A DNA stretch of 12,204 nt, taken from assembly GCA_031290205.1 (NCBI GenBank), contig JAITNZ010000259.1, forward strand, positions 1 to 12,204, read 5' to 3'. The stretch comes from Spirochaetaceae bacterium (lineage in GTDB: Bacteria > Spirochaetota > Spirochaetia > Treponematales > Breznakiellaceae). The notes beneath the pieces are model-generated. The model searched no databases and was not told the origin of the DNA. It worked only from the letters and a program-made list of their open reading frames with translations. Of the stretch, positions 7,553-12,204 are shown piece after piece. The first letter of the stretch is position 1. Each line of letters opens with the position of its first letter. A program made the position numbers and the translations under genes.

Positions 7553-10500
7553 TATCGCTTAGTATCCTTCGGGGCTGTTTCTAAAATTAACTCGACGGAA
7601 CTCTTTGCAAGTTTTAAGCTCCGCGCTATATCATCGGTCGTCCAGCCCATGCGTTTTAATTTAATTACGTCTTCACGAATGTTAAGCGGCGGCGCTCCCT
7701 GCTCGCTATTCGCCCTACCGCTTTCTTTTTTTAATGATTCGCCTGCACGTTTTACTTCGTTGTGCGCTTGCTGGTTTAACTCCAAGAGTCGCGCTTCAAG
7801 GTCGGTGCACCACTCCCTCACCTTCTGCATATTTTCAAGCCGTGTTTCGACTTCGCCTAACATAGTATCCAATGAAGACACCTTTTCAGCGGCTTCGAGG
7901 ATTTGGCTGTTATCCTTTACAAGATTATCCATAGCCGCCCGTAAGCCGGCTAATTCCCCCGATAGCTGACTAATCGTTGCCGCAAATTGATTCGCCGTTT
8001 TTTCCGACTCCTGTAGGTGCTTAAAGTTTTTATCGATGCTCTCGCTGGTTTCGTCGAGTATCTGATTTTTCTTTTCGATACGCTGATATTTTTCTTCCGT
8101 TTCGCTCATAGCCTCGCTGAGCTTCCTGAATTTTAATTGCATATCCTGTAGGGCATCGCTATTTTCTGTAAGCGATGTAAGTTTATCCTCAACAGAACGC
8201 GATGTCTGTAAGAGCCTGTTGAAATCGTCTTCCATAAGTTCAATACGCCGCTGTTCGCCAAGGAAGCGGGACATTTTTACATTCACCTCGTCTTCCAGCC
8301 GTTTCACACCGGAAAGCTGTCGCTCTATGGTGCTAATATCACTTTTCTGTAACTCAAGCCTGCTTATATCACTCTGAACATCTTCAATTTGATCTTGCAG
8401 CGCGTTTTTCATTTCAATTGTTTTATCAATGAGTTTTGTTTGATCAAAAAATTCCCGCAGTTTCATTTCGGACGCTTGCAGCATTGCATCAAGTTCTTGT
8501 GTTTTCTCCCGCGCATCCGTAATAGCAGCAGCCCGTTGTTTTTCAATCTCGCCGTTTATGGTTTCGATAGACGACTTCAAGACGGCAACCGTTTCGTTTG
8601 TCTCTGCTATACCACCCTGTGATTGCAGGAGGAGCCGGTCGATATCCTCGTTCTTCTGCGTTACCTGTTCCCGTATCGCGCCTTGCTCTTTTTCAAAATC
8701 ACGGATGAATTTTTTTATCTTCTCGGCGCTCTCGCCCCCAACGCGCGCAATTTCGGCATTAAGATTTTCCAACGAGCTTTCTCGCAATTCATGCAATTCA
8801 TGTTCAATTTTTTTCGCCATTGTTTCGTCGATATGCTTTGTCTGGGCAAGAAATTCTTGCAGTTTAAGTTCTGATGCCTTGAGCATTTCATCCAGTTCTT
8901 GCGCTTTCTCCCGCGCTTGTAAAATGCTTGCCGCCCGTTGCTTTTCTATTTCGCCGTTTATAATTTCGATAGACGAACGCAAGACGGCAACCGTTTCGTT
9001 TACCGCCGCTATATCACCCTGCGATTGCTGGAGGAGCCGGTCAACCTCGGTATTTTTTTCTATTACTTGTTCTTTCATCGCGTCCTGCTCTTTTTCAAAA
9101 TCACGGATGAATTTTTTTATCTTCTCGGCGCTCTCGCCCCCAACGCGCGCAATTTCGGCATTAAGATTTTCTAACGAGCTTTCCCGCAATTCATGCAATT
9201 CATGTTCAATTTTTTTCGCCATTGTTTCGTCGATATGCTTTGTCTGGGTAAGAAATTCTTGCAGCTTGAGCTCTGATGCCTTGAGCATTTCATCCAGTTC
9301 TTGCGCTTTCTCCCGCGCTTGTAAAATGCTTGCCGCCCGTTGCTTTTCTAATTCGCTGTTTATATTTTCGATAGACGTGCGCAATGCGCCTGCCGTTTCG
9401 TTTAGCGCCGCTATATCACCCTGCGATTGCTGGAGGAGCCTGTCGACCTCGGTATTTTTTTCTATTACCTGCTCCTTTACCGCGCTCTGCTCATTTTCAA
9501 AATCACGAACGAATTTTTTTATCTTCTCGGCGCTCTCCCCCCCAACGCGCGCAATTTCGGCATTAAGATTTTCTAACGTGTTTTCCCGCAGTTCTTGCAA
9601 TTCATGTTCAATCTTTTTCTTCATAGTTTCGTCGATATGCTTTGTTTGCGTCCAGAATTCCTGCACTTTCAGTTCTGTTGTCCGCAGCATCGCGTCAAGT
9701 TCTTGCACTTTTTCCTCGGCGCCTACCATGATTGCCGCCCGCTGCTTTTCAAGCTCGCCGTTTATATTTTCGATAGATCCCTTCAATGCTGCTACTGTTT
9801 CGTTTGCCGCTGTTATATCACCCTGCGATTGGAGGAGGAGCCGGTCGACCTCAGTATTTTTTTCTATTACCTGTTCTTTCATCGCGCTCTGCTCTTTTTC
9901 AAAATCGCGAACGAATCTTTTTATCTTGTCGGCGCTCTCGACACCAATGCGCGCAATCTCGGTATTCAGCGTTTCAAGCGTGCTTTCGCGCAATTCGCTA
10001 AATTCATTTTGAATTTCTTCCTGTGATGAATTAATATTTTCTTGTGCAATTTTAATTTGCGTGTCGATACTGGTTTCAAATGCCGCCGCCATACCGGAGA
10101 GCCGCTCCATTTCCTTTCGGAACTTATCGTCCAGTTCGCTAATATGTTTGCGCAAATTTTCAGCAAAGCCCGCTTCTTGTTTTCTATGCTCCGCTTCCTG
10201 CTCATCGCTCATCGTGCTTAGTTTATGGGTGATTTCATCACGCCAAGCGGCAAGCTGTGCGCCGACGCTCTCGCGCCGTTTTTCCAGCGCCGCCGTGAAT
10301 TCAGCTTCAAAACGTTGGACATGTTCATCGGTCTTTTCATACGCTTCTTTTTTGAGCGCGGCGACCGTCGTCTCAATCTCGCTCACGCTCATTTTTATTT
10401 CATGCAATTCCGCCTGATAATCCGTCGCAATTTTCGCGCATGAATCGGCTATCTCGCTTTCAAAAGACCTGAGTTCATTTTTTGTCCTGTCCGCGCTCTT

Positions 10501-11340
10501 TTCTAAGTCCTGGCGGAACGCGGCATCCAGCTGCCCCGCGCGCTCGTTGTGTTCCTCAATCTTTTTATCGAAATCGCTTTCCAGCGCGGCGGATTTTTGT
10601 TCAACTTCATCGTAAAGCGTGTTGATTTTTTCAGCGGACGATTCGATGCGGGAAAGGTCATTGCCGAGCGCGGCAATTTTCGCTTCAGTATTCTCTTTTA
10701 AGGTTTGTATCCGCTCTTCCATCTCTGCGCGGAATTCCCCGTCCATTTTTTCGTTCAATTTTGTGGCGCGTTCCCGTGTCTCGCGCAGCGCGGCTTCCAT
10801 GAGCGCGTCAATTTTTTCATGCGTTTGCGCAACCGAACGCTCGACCTCGCCTTCAATTTTCCCCGAAACCGCCGCTAACTTTTTCGATAGTTCATCGCTT
10901 TTTTCTTCAGCTCCGGCAATTTGAACGGCAACATTCTCGACAAAACTCGATTCTTCCTGAATCCGAAAGAGATTTGTCTCGACCCGCTCGGTCATCTTGA
11001 CCAATTCGGAGAGTGAAGCGTCATAAACATGGAGTTTTTCGTTCAGTTTGTCATAATCGTCTGATTTTTTGCTGAGGCAGCCTTCTTTTTCTTCGATATT
11101 TGCCAGTATCGCCTTCGCCGAAAACTTTTCCGCATCAAGAATTGCCCCGTAATCGTAAATATCAGCCTTTTTTTTCTCGATATACTCGCTCAGTTCCTCC
11201 TTGAGCGCATCTTTAAGCTGTTTTCCATACTTGGACGCGGCATCTAAATTGCGGTTCCGCCTGTCAAGAAGGCGGTAGATGACGAGGAAAAGTGCGGGCA
11301 CAATAATTGCAAAGAGGTTTCCGAAAGTGAATAATTCCAT
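7552..11340 (-). CDS. Membrane-anchored giant coiled-coil protein with four 134-residue repeats and a C-terminal HTH-like tail (SpiroCoCo type)
   Basis: A 1262-residue protein whose function I cannot name. One N-terminal membrane helix (about 7-25) is followed by a basic stretch with DRRNRN, so the bulk probably faces the cytoplasm. Nearly everything else is Glu/Lys/Gln/Ala-rich coiled coil with almost no proline. A conserved-looking block IYDYGAILDAEKFSAKAIL follows the anchor. Residues 444-979 are four tandem 134-residue repeats. The last 40 or so residues form a helix-turn-helix-like unit: IREDVIKLKRMG, then TTDDIARSLKL, then SSVELILE (1221-1254). It resembles the tails of DUF2802/DUF6115 proteins. 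I take the start at 11340, 5 bases after the HAD stop, because this gives the membrane anchor at once; a longer frame up to 11523 runs inside the HAD gene and is Arg/Pro-rich. No strong ribosome site is seen. The stop overlaps the dnaE ATG. I recall databases using the name SpiroCoCo for such proteins in spirochaetes. Confidence 0.85.
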   Translation of the reverse strand: MELFTFGNLFAIIVPALFLVIYRLLDRRNRNLDAASKYGKQLKDALKEELSEYIEKKKADIYDYGAILDAEKFSAKAILANIEEKEGCLSKKSDDYDKLNEKLHVYDASLSELVKMTERVETNLFRIQEESSFVENVAVQIAGAEEKSDELSKKLAAVSGKIEGEVERSVAQTHEKIDALMEAALRETRERATKLNEKMDGEFRAEMEERIQTLKENTEAKIAALGNDLSRIESSAEKINTLYDEVEQKSAALESDFDKKIEEHNERAGQLDAAFRQDLEKSADRTKNELRSFESEIADSCAKIATDYQAELHEIKMSVSEIETTVAALKKEAYEKTDEHVQRFEAEFTAALEKRRESVGAQLAAWRDEITHKLSTMSDEQEAEHRKQEAGFAENLRKHISELDDKFRKEMERLSGMAAAFETSIDTQIKIAQENINSSQEEIQNEFSELRESTLETLNTEIARIGVESADKIKRFVRDFEKEQSAMKEQVIEKNTEVDRLLLQSQGDITAANETVAALKGSIENINGELEKQRAAIMVGAEEKVQELDAMLRTTELKVQEFWTQTKHIDETMKKKIEHELQELRENTLENLNAEIARVGGESAEKIKKFVRDFENEQSAVKEQVIEKNTEVDRLLQQSQGDIAALNETAGALRTSIENINSELEKQRAASILQAREKAQELDEMLKASELKLQEFLTQTKHIDETMAKKIEHELHELRESSLENLNAEIARVGGESAEKIKKFIRDFEKEQDAMKEQVIEKNTEVDRLLQQSQGDIAAVNETVAVLRSSIEIINGEIEKQRAASILQAREKAQELDEMLKASELKLQEFLAQTKHIDETMAKKIEHELHELRESSLENLNAEIARVGGESAEKIKKFIRDFEKEQGAIREQVTQKNEDIDRLLLQSQGGIAETNETVAVLKSSIETINGEIEKQRAAAITDAREKTQELDAMLQASEMKLREFFDQTKLIDKTIEMKNALQDQIEDVQSDISRLELQKSDISTIERQLSGVKRLEDEVNVKMSRFLGEQRRIELMEDDFNRLLQTSRSVEDKLTSLTENSDALQDMQLKFRKLSEAMSETEEKYQRIEKKNQILDETSESIDKNFKHLQESEKTANQFAATISQLSGELAGLRAAMDNLVKDNSQILEAAEKVSSLDTMLGEVETRLENMQKVREWCTDLEARLLELNQQAHNEVKRAGESLKKESGRANSEQGAPPLNIREDVIKLKRMGWTTDDIARSLKLAKSSVELILETAPKDTKR
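8404..10011 (-). repeat. Four tandem 402-bp in-frame repeats in the coiled-coil gene
   Basis: In coding order the units are 10011-9610, 9609-9208, 9207-8806 and 8805-8404, each exactly 402 bp (134 codons). Each begins near 'ELRE..LE.LN.EIARVG', runs through 'EKNTEVDRLL.QSQGDI' and 'EKQRAA', and ends near 'QTKHIDETM'. The first and last units are most diverged. By hand comparison 8701-8940 and 9103-9342 differ at only 6 of 240 positions, and this block straddles a unit boundary. That indicates recent tandem duplication or gene conversion. Confidence 0.95.
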
Positions 11341-11345
11341 CAGGA

Positions 11346-12005
11346 TTAGCCTAACACAAATTGCTCCAATTGGCGATAGTCCCGAAACACAAAGTCGGCG
11401 CCGCCTGTGCCGGAAAAAGAGAAACGGCGGCGGATGAGGGCGGCGCTCATGCCGGCGTTTTTTGCGCCGCATATATCGAAGGAAACGCTGTTTCCCACAT
11501 AGAGAATGCGTTCTGGCGGGCAACCCAGCTCGTCGGCGAGGCGCTGAAAGGGTTTTAAGGCGGGTTTCATCTGTCCTATCTGCTCAGAACAGAGCTCGAC
11601 ATCCCAAATGCCGTGCAGTTGCATCCCTTCGAGCTTGTCCCCGACGGGAAAATCGGACAAAACCGCCGTTTTATACCCATTTCGCCTGAAAGCTTCGATA
11701 GTTTCGCGCACTCCTCGGTACGGTTTGAGCCCTTGAAAATGAGGCTGCCACAATTTATAGATACACGTGTCGATTTGCCGCTTCACAGCGGCGGGATCTT
11801 TCCGCAAAATTTCGGCAGTTACTCTCGCCTGCGCGTCGTAAAAATCCTCGGTATACGAGACGCTCCGCATGATTTTCCTCATTTTACGGAACGCGAAAAG
11901 CAGAGGAATATGGGCAACGGAGCAAGGCATAATCCTTAGGTAAAACCGATAATTCGGATAGAGCGTCCCATCAATATCAAAAGCTATAGCGTCAAATTTT
12001 TTCAT
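11346..12005 (-). CDS. HAD-superfamily hydrolase (phosphatase)
   Basis: A 219-residue cytoplasmic phosphohydrolase of the haloacid dehalogenase superfamily, which dephosphorylates a small metabolite through an aspartyl-phosphate. Motif I is DIDGTLYPN with the nucleophile Asp10 and general acid/base Asp12. Motif II is the Ser117 in VLSDFP. Motif III is Lys147 in QMKPALKPF. Motif IV is VGNSVSFDICGAKNAGM, which keeps Asp177 but has Asn172 where many relatives have Asp. An alpha-helical cap (about 17-95) lies between motifs I and II, as in the phosphoglycolate phosphatase and beta-phosphoglucomutase-like group. The substrate cannot be told. The ATG at 12005 has no clear ribosome site. It is the first gene of the minus-strand train, and its TAA lies 5 bases before the coiled-coil start. 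Confidence 0.93.
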   Translation of the reverse strand: MKKFDAIAFDIDGTLYPNYRFYLRIMPCSVAHIPLLFAFRKMRKIMRSVSYTEDFYDAQARVTAEILRKDPAAVKRQIDTCIYKLWQPHFQGLKPYRGVRETIEAFRRNGYKTAVLSDFPVGDKLEGMQLHGIWDVELCSEQIGQMKPALKPFQRLADELGCPPERILYVGNSVSFDICGAKNAGMSAALIRRRFSFSGTGGADFVFRDYRQLEQFVLG

Positions 12006-12128
12006 TCTACAACTGCGCCGTCAGTCTAACAGAGTTTTCGGTAAATAACTACAGCCCCTCCCGCACACGGGTGCACTTCCAAATTCTGGGTAAATCAGGC
12101 GGCACTGGAGGGGGAAGTCGACCCCTAC

Positions 12129-12148
12129 GGGCGCACTGCGTTGCGCCC
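12129..12148. repeat. GC-rich palindrome (7-bp stem, 6-base loop)
   Basis: GGGCGCA at 12129-12135 and its complement TGCGCCC at 12142-12148 flank a 6-base loop, and a C/T-rich CCCTAC stretch lies on both sides. The form is that of a REP-like interspersed palindrome. It has no T-run on either side, so it is not a typical intrinsic terminator. Whether it recurs in the genome cannot be seen here. Confidence 0.6.
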
Positions 12149-12166
12149 TACCCCGCCCAGCCGCCG

Positions 12167-12180
12167 CGCCCGATAGGGCG
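12167..12180. repeat. Small hairpin CGCCC-GATA-GGGCG
   Basis: A perfect 5-bp stem with a GATA tetraloop, 18 bases beyond the first palindrome and sharing its GGGCG core. The two together suggest one composite palindromic repeat element. On the plus strand it is followed by TTTAAC, a short T-run at best, so a weak terminator role is possible but not supported. Confidence 0.5.
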
Positions 12181-12204
12181 TTTAACAGCGGCATACGAAG
12201 AGGC

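Larger units (their letters stand above)
132..12005 (-). other. Probable six-gene operon: HAD, coiled coil, dnaE, yggT, recG, permease
   Basis: All six genes run on the minus strand. Going downstream, the junctions are: 5 bases between HAD and the coiled coil, a 1-base TAATG overlap into dnaE, 5 bases into yggT, 10 bases into recG, and a 1-base TAGTG overlap into the permease. No junction leaves room for a separate intergenic promoter or terminator, though promoters inside genes cannot be excluded. Co-transcription and coupled translation are inferred from this spacing. Confidence 0.75.
12006..12204. other. Non-coding right edge upstream of the operon
   Basis: This 199-base stretch should contain the operon promoter, but I find no convincing -35/-10 pair in the minus-strand direction and no strong ribosome site before the HAD ATG. 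The inner half (12006-12060) is of mixed composition; the outer half is GC-rich and holds the two palindromes. No RNA gene or credible reading frame was recognised. Confidence 0.6.

Noticed and set aside
9534..9543. Run of 7 C on the plus strand in the second repeat unit
   Set aside because: It comes from adjacent Gly-Gly-Glu codons also present in the other units with one base changed; it is too short to single out as a slippage site.
8404..10011. Possible CRISPR-like or satellite array because of regular repetition
   Set aside because: Units are 402 bp, contiguous, without spacers, and in frame within one coding sequence.
8558..10012. A 484-codon plus-strand open frame antisense to the coiled-coil repeats, rich in Ser, Cys and Phe
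   Set aside because: It is the shadow of the repeats. Glu/Lys/Gln/Ala codons on the minus strand rarely give stops in this antisense frame, and the product shows the same 402-bp period with no protein-like features of its own.
11341..11523. Upstream extension of the coiled-coil frame by 61 codons
   Set aside because: It lies wholly inside the HAD gene, is Arg/Pro-rich, and would place a long basic segment before the membrane anchor. The start at 11340 is better.
12021..12194. Minus-strand open frame of 57 codons in the right-edge non-coding stretch
   Set aside because: It runs through both palindromes, has no ribosome site, and its Gly/Arg/Ala-rich product looks like translated repeat.

Overview
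The window reads as a piece of a spirochaete chromosome, most likely Treponema or a close relative. The main clue is a membrane-anchored giant coiled-coil protein of the type I recall databases calling 'SpiroCoCo', found here among housekeeping genes. Long C/G homopolymer tracts inside coding sequence also fit treponemes. This placement is inference from gene content, without a database search.

Nearly all of the window is one tightly packed minus-strand gene train, read from right to left. The order is a HAD-family phosphatase (12005-11346), the coiled-coil protein (11340-7552), dnaE for the replicative polymerase III alpha subunit (7552-3944), a two-domain YggT membrane protein (3938-3336), recG for the branch-migrating helicase (3325-1196), and a FecCD-type ABC importer permease (1196-132). 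Neighbouring genes overlap by one base or are 5 to 10 bases apart, so a single operon with translational coupling is likely. I see no convincing promoter in front of the train and no terminator behind it.

The two DNA-metabolism genes (dnaE, recG) have all the catalytic motifs I looked for. The DnaE PHP domain appears to keep its complete metal-ligand set, which suggests a working nuclease. RecG carries a run of 11 C in its coding strand, and dnaE and the permease gene each carry a run of 8.

The most unusual object is the 1262-residue coiled-coil protein. It has one N-terminal membrane segment, four tandem 134-residue (402-bp) repeats, two of whose junctions are almost identical at DNA level, and a short C-terminal helix-turn-helix-like tail. 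It is translationally coupled to dnaE.

The edges look less conserved. At the left edge a short plus-strand reading frame (2-100) resembles the C-terminal tail of a protein, possibly a transposase, converging on the permease gene, which has no adjacent ATPase or binding-protein gene in the window. At the right edge 199 bases without a gene hold two GC-rich hairpin-forming palindromes.
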